DNA of 64,000 bases from Tolypothrix sp. NIES-4075 (GTDB lineage: Bacteria > Cyanobacteriota > Cyanobacteriia > Cyanobacteriales > Nostocaceae): the NCBI RefSeq assembly GCF_002218085.1, contig NZ_BDUC01000001.1, positions 1,323,081-1,387,080 of the forward strand. The letters are read 5' to 3'. The notes beneath the pieces were generated by a model. The model was not told the origin of the DNA, ran no database searches, and saw only the letters and a program-made list of their open reading frames with translations. Both the position numbers and the translations under genes were made by a program. Shown piece by piece: positions 1 to 7,809 of this stretch; positions within the stretch are counted from its first letter, which is position 1, and each line of letters begins with the position of its first letter.

Positions 1-2
1 TT

Positions 3-1418
3 ACAGGACATTCCTCATCTGTAAGTAGCGTCGCATTTAGCAGTGATGGCAAAACTATTGCTTCTGGAAGTTGGGACAAGACGATCAAAATCTGGTACTT
101 CGATTTAGATAATTTACTTTCGCGAAGTTGTCAGAAGCTGAAAGCTTATCTGATTACCCATCCAGAGGATTTAGAACCACTGACATTTTGTCAAGAACAA
201 AATCCCGATATTTTATTAGCAGCAACCCCATTCATGGTGACAGCCGGAGAAACTTCCGCCAGAAATGGTAACTTTGAAGATGCCCTTGCCAAGTTCAAAA
301 CAGCTAAAAAATGGGACTCTAAATTAGACATTAATCCGCAAGTAAAAACTGATTCTCTCCGCTTGGAGTTTGCAGGTAGAGAGTTAGCAGATAAAGGTGA
401 TTATGATGGTGCAATAACCAAGTTTAAACAAGCAAAGCAACGAAACGTCAAAATTGACTTCGACACAGATACCGATGGTGTACAGAACGATCCCGAAAAA
501 GTTGCCAAAGAACTTGTCAGTAAAGCTTTAGTTCAACAAGCCAGAGAAATAGCAGACAAAGGTGATGTTGACGGTGCAATAGCCAAGTTGAAACAAGCAC
601 AGCAACTAAACGCGAAAATTGTCCTTGATTATAATACTAAAGGTGTGCAAACTAACCCCCAAGCTGTTGCTAAAAAACTTGTCAGTCAAGCCTTAGTTCA
701 ACAAGGTAAAGACTTAGCCACACAAGGCAATTTTGATGGTGCAGTTGCCAAGTTTAAACAAGCACAGAAACTAGATGCCAAAATTGACCTCGACACAGAT
801 ACCGATGGGGTGCAAACTAACATCCAAGCTGTTGCCAAAGACTTCATCAGCAAAGGATTTATTGCTCAAGGCAAACAACTAGCAAGACAAAATGATATTA
901 GTGATGCAGTTGCCAAGTTGAAACAAGCGCAACGAATCCAACCCAAGGTAGATATCAATCCAGATATTGATGGTGTCCAAAATAATCCCGAAAAAGTAGC
1001 CCAAGACTTTTACATAGCCGCTTTAATTGACCAAGCCAAAGAACAATTAAAGCAGGATGAATATAGCAAAGCAGTTGTAATTTATAAAAAGATTGAAAAC
1101 TTAAAACCAACAAAAGAAAACCTAGCTAAATCTTGGGGTAGTTTCTGCCGACAAGCTAGCTTACAAGGTTATGTCAAGAATGTAATTAACGATGCTTGTG
1201 AAAAAGCAGTTAAACTTGCACCTAATAATCCTTATATCCGCGATAGTCGCGGTTTAGCAAGAGCCTTAACTGGTAATTTTCAAGGTGCAATTGAGGACTT
1301 TCAGGTATTTATCGAATCAACTAACGACGCTGAGAAGAAAGCACAACGGGAAGCTTGGGTTAAAGATTTGCAAGCGGGAAATAATCCCTTTACACCAGAG
1401 GTGTTGGAGAAGTTGTAG
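3..1418 (+). CDS. WD40-repeat protein with C-terminal helical repeats (5' end outside window)
   Basis: The frame is open from base 3, so the gene starts upstream of the window. The first codons encode the end of a WD40 blade (SSDGKTIASGSWDKTIKIW). A linker follows (KLKAYLITHPEDLEPL) of the kind seen after the propeller in cyanobacterial WD40 proteins. From about base 234 on there are four to five degenerate repeats of about 55 residues, each with a core like AKFKQAQKLDAKIDLDTDTDGVQ followed by NPEAVAK-like residues. They look like TPR-related helical hairpins, and the last 100 residues (ALTGNFQGAIEDFQ) are more clearly TPR. Such proteins usually act as scaffolds, often with an N-terminal NACHT ATPase, kinase or caspase domain; whatever this one carries lies outside the window. 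An ATG at 234 exists, but the upstream WD40 coding shows it is internal. Confidence 0.85.
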   Translation, partial: TGHSSSVSSVAFSSDGKTIASGSWDKTIKIWYFDLDNLLSRSCQKLKAYLITHPEDLEPLTFCQEQNPDILLAATPFMVTAGETSARNGNFEDALAKFKTAKKWDSKLDINPQVKTDSLRLEFAGRELADKGDYDGAITKFKQAKQRNVKIDFDTDTDGVQNDPEKVAKELVSKALVQQAREIADKGDVDGAIAKLKQAQQLNAKIVLDYNTKGVQTNPQAVAKKLVSQALVQQGKDLATQGNFDGAVAKFKQAQKLDAKIDLDTDTDGVQTNIQAVAKDFISKGFIAQGKQLARQNDISDAVAKLKQAQRIQPKVDINPDIDGVQNNPEKVAQDFYIAALIDQAKEQLKQDEYSKAVVIYKKIENLKPTKENLAKSWGSFCRQASLQGYVKNVINDACEKAVKLAPNNPYIRDSRGLARALTGNFQGAIEDFQVFIESTNDAEKKAQREAWVKDLQAGNNPFTPEVLEKL

Positions 1419-1450
1419 GGTGAGTAGGGATACCAACATTTTTGTCGCAG

Positions 1451-1631
1451 TTAAATTGTCGTTAAACCCATAGCCCAACTAGGGTTGTAAACCCTAGTCT
1501 AATAGCTAAAGTCCTCTAAAAGAGGACTAAAAATAGACGTATTTGATAAGAGAGAGTCCATTTTAATGGACTTGGGCTATGAGCTTGGGGTTTGCAACCC
1601 CAAGCGGAATAAGGATTTTACGACAATTTAA
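1451..1631. repeat. nested inverted-repeat element with four hairpins
   Basis: Two inverted repeats enclose one another: an 11-bp pair (TTAAATTGTCG at 1451-1461 and its complement at 1621-1631) and a 10-bp pair (CATAGCCCAA at 1469-1478, complement at 1572-1581). Four further perfect hairpins lie at 1479-1497, 1510-1528, 1555-1572 and 1584-1604, the first three within the 10-bp pair and the last between the two pairs. No reading frame of note is present. It could be a MITE or REP-type element, or a structured RNA. It lies in the gap after the WD40 gene; the rest of that gap, to 1750, shows no gene. Confidence 0.7.
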
Positions 1632-1783
1632 CGCACAGGATAAATGTTGGTAATGACAAAAGCCCTGGAAGGGTAGGGCTATACGAACAGAGCTTACCTG
1701 CGTGGGCTATTACTCCCCTTCCCTTGTAGGGAAGGGGTTGGGGGTTAGGTCTTGATCTGCAACACACTATTTTATTCTTCTGT

Positions 1784-1950
1784 CGTAACCAAACCCCCGA
1801 CTTTAGTAACCAAACCCTCGACGTTAGTAACCAAACCCTTGACAGTTAGTAACCAAACTCTCGACTTTAGTAACCAAACTCTCGACTTTAGTAACCAAAC
1901 TCTCGACTTTAGTAACCAAACTCTCGACGTTAGTAACGAAAACCTCGATA
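1784..1950. repeat. 21-bp tandem repeat (minisatellite)
   Basis: About eight copies of a 21-22 bp unit with consensus AGTAACCAAACTCTCGACTT. The central copies are nearly identical and the outer ones diverge; another degenerate copy lies near 1974-1993. Because the unit length is a multiple of three, both strands stay open as short frames, but their products are pure repeat with no start signal, so I do not call a gene. Confidence 0.9.
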
Positions 1951-2100
1951 TTATTATAAGCAAAACTTAAGCGTTAGTAACGATAGCCTTGATTTTTCTC
2001 ATAAAAGCTTATGTGTTAGCTAAAAATTATAAAGCTTGTAGAGACGCGATTTATCGCGTCTTGTAGAGAAGACACCATTTATCGCGTCTCCACTCCACAA

Positions 2101-2268
2101 GCGATAAATCTTTATCCAACAGACGCGATAAATCCTCATCCAACAGACGCGATAAATCTTTATCCAACAGACGAGATAAATCTTTATCCAACAGACGCGA
2201 TAAATCTTTATCCAACAGACGCGATAAATCTTTATCCAACAGACGCGATAAATCGCGTCTCTACAAGG
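2101..2268. repeat. 24-bp tandem repeat capped by palindromic ends
   Basis: Seven copies of a 24-bp unit start at 2101, 2125, 2149, 2173, 2197, 2221 and 2245, with consensus GCGATAAATCTTTATCCAAC plus AGAC. The last copy runs into ATCGCGTCTCTAC, the complement of GTAGAGACGCGAT just upstream (about 2038-2050). The array therefore seems to have grown from within a GTAGAGACGCG-type palindromic repeat, a common cyanobacterial intergenic element. No gene is seen between 1971 and 2412. Confidence 0.85.
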
Positions 2269-2271
2269 GTT

Positions 2272-2387
2272 GTCAAACTGCATGAAAAATTAGGCGATCG
2301 CTTTTTGAATGAAGATCAAGCGATCGCGCTTCGTCAAACTGCATGAAAAATTAGGCGATCGCTTTTTGAATGAAGATCAAGCGATCG
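2272..2387. repeat. 55-bp direct repeat, two copies, each with HIP1
   Basis: Two identical 55-bp copies at 2272-2326 and 2333-2387, each starting GTCAAACTGCATG and containing GGCGATCGC and AAGCGATCG. The two GCGATCG motifs in each copy can pair as a stem. It is intergenic, downstream of the Uma2-like gene on the opposite strand. Confidence 0.85.
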
Positions 2388-2412
2388 TATAAACCACAAT
2401 GAACTAATTACA

Positions 2413-3162
2413 TCACACCTCCGGTTCAATTCCCGCAGCTCTAAGCTGTTGTGCTAATCTTTCCGCACGCTGACGTTCATCATCCGCACGCTGACGTTCA
2501 TCATCCGCACGTTGACGTTCCCTAATTGTCAACTCCGAACCCCACAGCAGCAGTTCTCCGCTTTCATCCCACCAGCGCAACCAATACCCAGTTCGATTTT
2601 CCCGACTACCTGACCACACACCCAGAAAAAGGTTAATTTCTGGAATCCAACAACGATTATTTTCATCCGGGGTTTGGATTTGGTATCTTCCCAAAATATC
2701 CAATCGATAAACCTCCAATACTCCGGTACTCGGTTCAAAAATTGCATAATTGGGAACTTGCAAAATCTGTTCGTAAAAAAACCACTTTCCCGGTGGATAA
2801 GTTGGTTTGCTGGAATACTCGCTTCCTTCAGTATCAGAAATAAATTCCATCACAATGACTGGAATATCTCCTTGAAGTCGCGGTGTATAACTGCGAATCA
2901 CCTCTTCTCGTGAAACCCGAATTGCGGGTACATATCCCCAATCTGGTGCTTTCACCACAAACTTATTATTTAAAGTGGCACAAATACCGTAATTAGTTGT
3001 AGTCAAAGCATTCGCGGGTAACTTCCCAGCAAATACCAAGCTTTCGGTTAACGCAGCAGCTAAAGGTGGTTGATTAATATTATCCACTGGCTCGTCATCT
3101 AAAACAAAATCGTCTGGTAACTTTTCCCACGTAACTTCAAATGTGGCTGAATTAGCTAACAT
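2413..3162 (-). CDS. Uma2 family (DUF820) PD-(D/E)XK-like protein
   Basis: The protein has 249 residues. The middle part carries the features of the cyanobacterial Uma2/DUF820 family: APDWGYVPAI followed about 35 residues on by IPVIVMEFIS, the two acidic strands of a restriction-endonuclease-like fold, then WFFYEQILQVPNYAIFEP and a C-terminal WW-rich strand region (GYWLRWWDESGELLLWG). The last 35 residues are a charged helix built from the repeated heptad ERQRADD, typical of the tail of this family. The biological role of Uma2 proteins is not established; a nuclease activity is assumed from the fold. The ATG at 3162 begins a natural N-terminus (MLANSATFEVTW). Confidence 0.8.
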   Translation of the reverse strand: MLANSATFEVTWEKLPDDFVLDDEPVDNINQPPLAAALTESLVFAGKLPANALTTTNYGICATLNNKFVVKAPDWGYVPAIRVSREEVIRSYTPRLQGDIPVIVMEFISDTEGSEYSSKPTYPPGKWFFYEQILQVPNYAIFEPSTGVLEVYRLDILGRYQIQTPDENNRCWIPEINLFLGVWSGSRENRTGYWLRWWDESGELLLWGSELTIRERQRADDERQRADDERQRAERLAQQLRAAGIEPEV

Positions 3163-3200
3163 AATGCTACTACCTCATTACGCCGTTTAATTATCAGTAG

Positions 3201-3503
3201 TTATTCTTGAGATGTAATACTTGACAAAAGTTGTTCAAATTCTGCAACCGAAGGAATAGCGATCGCTCTTTTAAGAAGCCTTTTTAACACAGCCGATTCC
3301 TGAATTTGATTAACAACTTCCACAATCGAACTTGGCACGAGTCCAAACCGCGTCTCTAAAACTTCAATTACACTATCTCTGGCATTTTGCAGAATCCCTT
3401 GTTCAATTCCTTCTTGAATACCTTCTTGAATACCTTCTGCTTTTGCTAGCCTTTCAATACTTGTTACGTACCGCATTCTATTTACCTCCTCGTAACTTCT
3501 CAA
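3201..3503 (-). pseudogene. duplicated C-terminal fragment of the neighbouring Rpn-like gene
   Basis: This 100-residue frame is almost the same as the last 100 residues of the upstream gene on the same strand, starting at RSYEEVNRMRYVTSIERL and ending LLSSITSQE. The two copies lie exactly 318 bp apart. They differ at scattered bases and most clearly around NARDSVIEV versus TSRENLIEV, so this is a true tandem duplication and not a reading artefact. The fragment lacks the nuclease domain and keeps only the coiled tail (EGIQEGIQEGIEQGI) and the C-terminal helices. It has an in-frame ATG, so a short peptide could be made, but I treat it as a partial copy. Confidence 0.75.
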
Positions 3504-3518
3504 TTTAATTATTGGTGG

Positions 3519-4508
3519 TTATTCTTGAGATGTAATACTTGACAAAACTTGTTCAAATTCTGCAACCGAAGGAATAGCGATCGCTCTTTTAAGAAGCCTT
3601 TTTAACACAGCCGATTCCTCAATTTGATTAACAACTTCCACAATCGAACTTGGCACGAGTCCAAACCGTGTCTCTAAAACTTCAATCAAATTTTCTCGAC
3701 TTGTTTGCAGAATACCTTGTTCAATCCCTTCTTGAATACCTTCTTGAATACCTTCTGCTTTTGCTAGCCTTTCAATACTTGTTACGTACCGCATTCTATT
3801 TACCTCCTCGTAACTTCTCAATTCTGTTTTAAAATTATTAGCCAGTTCTTCTGGAAGTACCATTACCCAGTCAATAAACCGAAATAATCCCAAAATGTAT
3901 TCTCGGTCATATCCCCTTTCAAACAAGCTTCTGACTAAGCTTAATTTCCACTGTAGCCTGCTTTCAGGATTTCGGTTTGTCGCCTTAGTTCTCAGATGCG
4001 CCATCACAACTATACTAAAGGGATTGGTGCTTTGTTCCAAGCTTTCCCAGTCAGCTTCATAGTCCAAAAGCTTCGCTACAGGAAACTCTAAGCTGACACG
4101 ACATCCCCCAAGTTGATAGTTATAACTTGAAGGACGCCAACTCGCTGATTCATCCGCTAAAACCGCCAAGCTAATAACTTGCTTTTTATGACGGTCAAAC
4201 AAGCGGTAATTATATGTATACATCCTTTCGGCAAACTTGCTGTCATATTGCCCTTGAACTTCCACATGAATTAATACCCAAGCTTCTTCACCATTAAGTA
4301 GCCAAACTTTCGCAACTTTATCAACTAAACGCTTGCCAATTTCTGCATCAGGTTCTAACTGTTGCAGTTCAGTATCGAGAAATTCATAGTCTCTTTCCCA
4401 GTCAATAACAGTGTAGGCATCAAGAAAGAAGTATTCTAAAAAGCGAGGAAAAAAGCTTTCAATAACTTCTTTCCAAGGACTATCATAATCAGTAAATTGC
4501 TCGGTCAT
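3519..4508 (-). CDS. Rpn/DUF4351-type PD-(D/E)XK nuclease-like protein
   Basis: The protein has 329 residues. The N-terminal half matches the cyanobacterial Rpn (recombination-promoting nuclease, YhgA-like) group: DSPWKEVIESFFPRFLEYFF at the start, VDKVAKVWLLNGEEAWVLIHVEVQGQYD as the core with the D-(x)n-ExQ pattern (HVEVQGQ), then MYTYNYRLFDRHKKQVISLAVL. A helical tail follows, with EGIQEGIQEG repeats and a leucine-rich end. Known Rpn proteins of E. coli are DNA endonucleases that promote RecA-independent recombination; the cyanobacterial relatives are mostly uncharacterised. It lies 3 bp downstream of ureC on the same strand, so it could be read from the same transcript. Confidence 0.8.
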   Translation of the reverse strand: MTEQFTDYDSPWKEVIESFFPRFLEYFFLDAYTVIDWERDYEFLDTELQQLEPDAEIGKRLVDKVAKVWLLNGEEAWVLIHVEVQGQYDSKFAERMYTYNYRLFDRHKKQVISLAVLADESASWRPSSYNYQLGGCRVSLEFPVAKLLDYEADWESLEQSTNPFSIVVMAHLRTKATNRNPESRLQWKLSLVRSLFERGYDREYILGLFRFIDWVMVLPEELANNFKTELRSYEEVNRMRYVTSIERLAKAEGIQEGIQEGIEQGILQTSRENLIEVLETRFGLVPSSIVEVVNQIEESAVLKRLLKRAIAIPSVAEFEQVLSSITSQE

Positions 4509-4511
4509 GAA

Positions 4512-6218
4512 TTAAAACAAAAAGTATCTTTGTGCCATTGGTAAAATCGTCGCCGGTTCGCAAGTCAGCAACTCACCATCAGCGCGTACTTCATAAGTTT
4601 CCGAATCAACTTCAATGTGAGGTAGCGCGTCATTCAGCTTCATATCCCGCTTACTCAATTGACGTGTCCCGGAAACAGCAACTACTTGCTTTTGCAAATT
4701 CAACTGACTGGGAATTTCTCTTTCTAACGCTGCTTGGGAAACAAAAGTAAATGAAGTAGCGTTCTTAGCACCTGCAAAACTACCAAACATTGGACGCATA
4801 TGCACAGGTTGCGGTGTAGGAATACTAGCATTAGCATCACCCATTTGCGACCAGGCAATCATTCCCCCTTTAACTACTATCTCTGGCTTCACGCCAAAAA
4901 ATGCAGGATGCCACAAACACAAATCTGCTATTTTCCCCTCTTCCACCGAACCGACATACTCAGCAATTCCGTGGGTAATTGCTGGATTAATCGTATACTT
5001 CGCAACATATCTTTTAGCGCGATTATTATCAGCTAGCCCATCTCCTGTAAGGCTTCCGCGCTGCACCTTCATTTTATGCCCTGTCTGCCAAGTTCTAATT
5101 ATCACTTCTCCTACCCGTCCCATCGCCTGAGAATCGGAGGAAATCATACTAAACGCGCCCAAGTCGTGTAAAATATCTTCGGCGGCGATCGTCTCCCGAC
5201 GAATGCGCGACTCAGCAAAAGCGACATCCTCAGCGATCGCTGGATCGAGATGATGACACACCATCAACATATCCAGGTGTTCGTCCAAAGTGTTGACTGT
5301 GTAAGGGCGTGTAGGATTGGTAGAAGATGGTAAAACATTCGCTTCACCGCAAACCTTGATAATATCGGGTGCGTGTCCCCCGCCAGCACCTTCGGTGTGG
5401 TATGTGTGGATAACGCGATTCTTGAAAGCAGCGATCGTATCTTCTACAAACCCGGCTTCATTCAAAGTATCGGTATGAATTGCCACTTGCACATCATATT
5501 CATCAGCAACACTCAAACAAGTATCAATTGTTGCGGGCGTAGTTCCCCAATCTTCATGCAATTTTAAACCGATCGCACCCGCGTTAACTTGTTCTACCAG
5601 CCCTTGAGGTTGACTGGTGTTGCCTTTGCCCAAAAATCCTAAATTAACTGGGAAGGCATCAGCAGCTTGCAGCATTCGGTAAATATTCCAGGGTCCCGGC
5701 GTGCAAGTTGTCGCATTTGTACCTGTAGCGGGACCAGTACCACCGCCAATCATCGTCGTAATCCCGGAAGCGATCGCCACTTCAATTTGCTGCGGACAAA
5801 TAAAATGAATGTGGCTATCAATACCCCCAGCGGTGAGAATCATTCCTTCCCCCGCTAAAGCTTCAGTTCCCGGACCAATAATAATATCTATATTGTCTTG
5901 AATATAAGGATTTCCCGCTTTCCCAATTTTGAAAATCTTGCTATCTTTAATGCCAATATCTGCTTTGACAACACCCCACCAATCGAGAATCAAAGCATTT
6001 GTAATCACTAAATCAACCGCACCATCGGCGTTAGAAATCGGGGATTGTCCCATCCCATCTCTAATAACTTTACCACCACCGAATTTCACTTCATCGCCGT
6101 AGGTTGTGAAGTCTTGTTCAACTTCGATAAATAATTCTGTATCAGCAAGTCGGACGCGATCTCCGACAGTCGGACCGAAAGTTTCTGCATAAGCGCGACG
6201 AGACATTCTGTAAGACAT
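4512..6218 (-). CDS. ureC: urease subunit alpha
   Basis: The catalytic subunit of urease has 568 residues, the usual length. It splits urea to ammonia and carbamate at a dinuclear nickel site. Visible landmarks: the N-terminus MSRRAYAETFGPTVGDRVRL, the metal HxH in GGIDSHIHF, the lysine that becomes carbamylated in GLKLHEDWG (about residue 219), HTDTLNE, HTYHTEGAGGGHAPD, the flap cysteine in MVCHHLD, and DSQAMGR. All ligands are present, so the enzyme should be active. The beta and gamma subunit genes are on the same strand but 2.7 kb upstream, separated by genes on the other strand, so ureC probably needs its own promoter. The accessory genes ureE, ureF and ureG are not in the window. Confidence 0.97.
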   Translation of the reverse strand: MSYRMSRRAYAETFGPTVGDRVRLADTELFIEVEQDFTTYGDEVKFGGGKVIRDGMGQSPISNADGAVDLVITNALILDWWGVVKADIGIKDSKIFKIGKAGNPYIQDNIDIIIGPGTEALAGEGMILTAGGIDSHIHFICPQQIEVAIASGITTMIGGGTGPATGTNATTCTPGPWNIYRMLQAADAFPVNLGFLGKGNTSQPQGLVEQVNAGAIGLKLHEDWGTTPATIDTCLSVADEYDVQVAIHTDTLNEAGFVEDTIAAFKNRVIHTYHTEGAGGGHAPDIIKVCGEANVLPSSTNPTRPYTVNTLDEHLDMLMVCHHLDPAIAEDVAFAESRIRRETIAAEDILHDLGAFSMISSDSQAMGRVGEVIIRTWQTGHKMKVQRGSLTGDGLADNNRAKRYVAKYTINPAITHGIAEYVGSVEEGKIADLCLWHPAFFGVKPEIVVKGGMIAWSQMGDANASIPTPQPVHMRPMFGSFAGAKNATSFTFVSQAALEREIPSQLNLQKQVVAVSGTRQLSKRDMKLNDALPHIEVDSETYEVRADGELLTCEPATILPMAQRYFLF

Positions 6219-6253
6219 AATGCACTTTTAGTAATGGAGGTTAGAATTGAGTT

Positions 6254-6718
6254 TAAACGCAAAGGAGCGCAAAGGTAAGCGCAAAGGGTTCGCAGAGGAT
6301 GGATGAGAATGATTTGAGTGGGGTGATAATTGGCTGTGGGATGCGAGTGCATACAGCGTTGGGACCGGGTTTGTTAGAGTCAGCTTATGAGGAGTGTTTG
6401 TATTACGAGTTGAGAAAGAAGGGATTAAATGTTGGTAAGCAAGTTCCATTACCCCTTGTTTATGAAGAGGTGCAATTAGATTGTGTTTATCGATTAGATT
6501 TAATAGTTGAAAATAAAGTAATTATTGAAGTCAAATCTGTTGAATCCATCAACCCAATTCACTCAGTACAACTTTTAACTTATCTCAAACTCACCGATTG
6601 CAAACTCGGTCTTCTCCTCAACTTTAACGTTCTCCACCTCAAAGAAGGCATCAAACGTGTGGCAAATAAACTCTAACTTTGCGTACCTCCGCGTTTACCT
6701 CAGCGTCCCTCTGCGTTA
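6254..6718. repeat. inverted CGCAAAGG/CGCAGAGG repeats flanking the GxxExxY gene
   Basis: Left of the GxxExxY gene (6254-6299) lie several copies of CGCAAAGG-like units ending in CGCAGAGG. Right of it (about 6677-6718) lie units in opposite orientation (CTTTGCGT, CTCTGCG). Similar units occur between ureA and ureB (9250-9278) and at 16890-16925. These are degenerate short repeats common between genes in filamentous cyanobacteria; here they bracket one gene. Confidence 0.6.
6299..6676 (+). CDS. GxxExxY family protein
   Basis: The protein has 125 residues. The family signature GxxExxY is present as GLLESAY after GCGMRVHTALGPG. The PD-(D/E)XK-like core follows: YRLDLIVENKVIIEVKSVESI, with D, E and K in the usual order (RLDLIVE..IIEVKS), then HSVQLLTYLKL and GLLLNFN. 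The family is thought to be nuclease-like but its job is unknown. It points away from ureC and is bracketed by inverted short repeats. The ATG at 6299 lies directly at the end of the left repeat, so no clear ribosome-binding site is seen. Confidence 0.85.
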   Translation: MDENDLSGVIIGCGMRVHTALGPGLLESAYEECLYYELRKKGLNVGKQVPLPLVYEEVQLDCVYRLDLIVENKVIIEVKSVESINPIHSVQLLTYLKLTDCKLGLLLNFNVLHLKEGIKRVANKL

Positions 6719-7027
6719 AAAAATAAACTAGTTATTTCTTAGATTGATTTAAGCCGCAGAATTTGAGAAGATTAATTGACTTGAGCAAACTAGAGGACAT
6801 AAGGCGACAATTTTTGTATCAACTTATAATTTTATCGTGGCAAAAATTTAAAGAACCAAATCTTAATATAAGTAAAAATACAGTGATAATCTTATAATAA
6901 TAAATGAATTATAGGGTGATATCTGGAAAAATTATGTATAAAATTTACGTATGATTACCAGTTAGACTGTAATGCTTACATGGGTAACTTAAGAGTGTAG
7001 TTAGATCAACTCTTAAGGTATCTCACG
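6677..7027. other. gap without gene; AT-rich leader of the methyltransferase-like gene
   Basis: No coding frame is supported here. The first 40 bases are inverted short repeats, the middle is AT-rich, and the last 40 bases carry an inverted repeat listed separately. Confidence 0.6.
6988..7017. promoter_or_regulatory. inverted repeat in front of the methyltransferase/AlkB pair
   Basis: CTTAAGAGT at 6988-6996 and its exact complement ACTCTTAAG at 7009-7017, with a 12-base spacer. The repeat ends 10 bases before the ATG at 7028. The spacing and perfect symmetry suit a dimeric repressor site, or a hairpin that masks translation start. It does not match the cyanobacterial LexA or NtcA consensus as I know them. 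Regulatory function is inference. Confidence 0.45.
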
Positions 7028-7798
7028 ATGAACCCAAGCTCACAGATAAGGTTTTTCGATAATATTTACAGACCCAGAACAGGAAGACTTCAAGTTCCTT
7101 TTGACAATCTCGATGGCGGTACAAGAGTACTGAGTGAAGAAGCAGAATGTGATAGATATATTGCTCTGTACGGAGGGCATCATTTTCACAAACTGTATGC
7201 AGCATTCCCTTCAACTAACTTTGACTATACGTCAGGTAAAAGCGTAGAAATTATTGACTGGGGATGTGGTCAGGCAATTGCAACCTGTGTTTTAATAGAT
7301 TATCTCATTGAAAAACGCATCAACCCTAAAATAGTATCGATTACACTCATAGAGCCATCTTCGATTGCACTGTGGCGAGGCTATAACTTTGTTCGCCAAA
7401 TGTTACAAGCAAATCTCTCTAGTTACTCCATTATCAAGACAGTCAATAAGCATATAGATTATTTAGAGTTTAGTGATTTTGTTTCAAGTGATAGCAATAT
7501 CAAGATTCATCTTTTTTCAAATATTATAGATGTGGAAGGATTTGACTTAAATAAGCTGTATAACTTAATAATCAATTGCTTTCAAGGAATTAATCGTGTT
7601 GTTTGCACAAGTCCATATCAGAGTGCAAGAAACTATAGAATAGACACTTTCTATAATATGTTTTGTGAGTATCCTCAAGTTAAAAACCCATTTCATTCAG
7701 ATAAAGCAATTTCTCAACCAATTTTTAATGTTTTAAGTGGACAATTTGAAACATGGAAAATAGCAAGATATGAAAGGCAATTCACTGTAAATCTTTGA
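7028..7798 (+). CDS. SAM-dependent methyltransferase-like protein
   Basis: The protein has 256 residues. A Rossmann-type SAM-binding motif I is visible as VEIIDWGCGQAIATCVLIDYL at about residues 72-92. The acidic end of strand 2 follows in ITLIEPSSIALWRGYNFVRQ, then LFSNIIDVEGFDL at the motif-III position and VVCTSPYQSARNYRIDTFY. I recall similar WGCGQ modules attached to helicase or nuclease proteins in other bacteria, but here it stands alone. The substrate is unknown. Its stop codon overlaps the TTG of the next gene (TTGA), so the two are likely translationally coupled and may act together. The lower GC content compared with the urease genes suggests acquisition. Confidence 0.65.
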   Translation: MNPSSQIRFFDNIYRPRTGRLQVPFDNLDGGTRVLSEEAECDRYIALYGGHHFHKLYAAFPSTNFDYTSGKSVEIIDWGCGQAIATCVLIDYLIEKRINPKIVSITLIEPSSIALWRGYNFVRQMLQANLSSYSIIKTVNKHIDYLEFSDFVSSDSNIKIHLFSNIIDVEGFDLNKLYNLIINCFQGINRVVCTSPYQSARNYRIDTFYNMFCEYPQVKNPFHSDKAISQPIFNVLSGQFETWKIARYERQFTVNL

Positions 7799-7809
7799 GA
7801 AAAGTGTTT

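Noticed and set aside
1772..1963. Open frames on both strands through the 21-bp array
   Set aside because: Period is a multiple of three, so frames stay open by chance; product is pure repeat with no start signal.
2101..2268. CRISPR-like look of the 24-bp array
   Set aside because: Units follow each other without unique spacers and no cas genes are present.
2020..2283. 87- and 62-codon minus-strand frames through the 24-bp array
   Set aside because: Translated repeat (KDLSRLLD-like units); the same explanation as for the 21-bp array.
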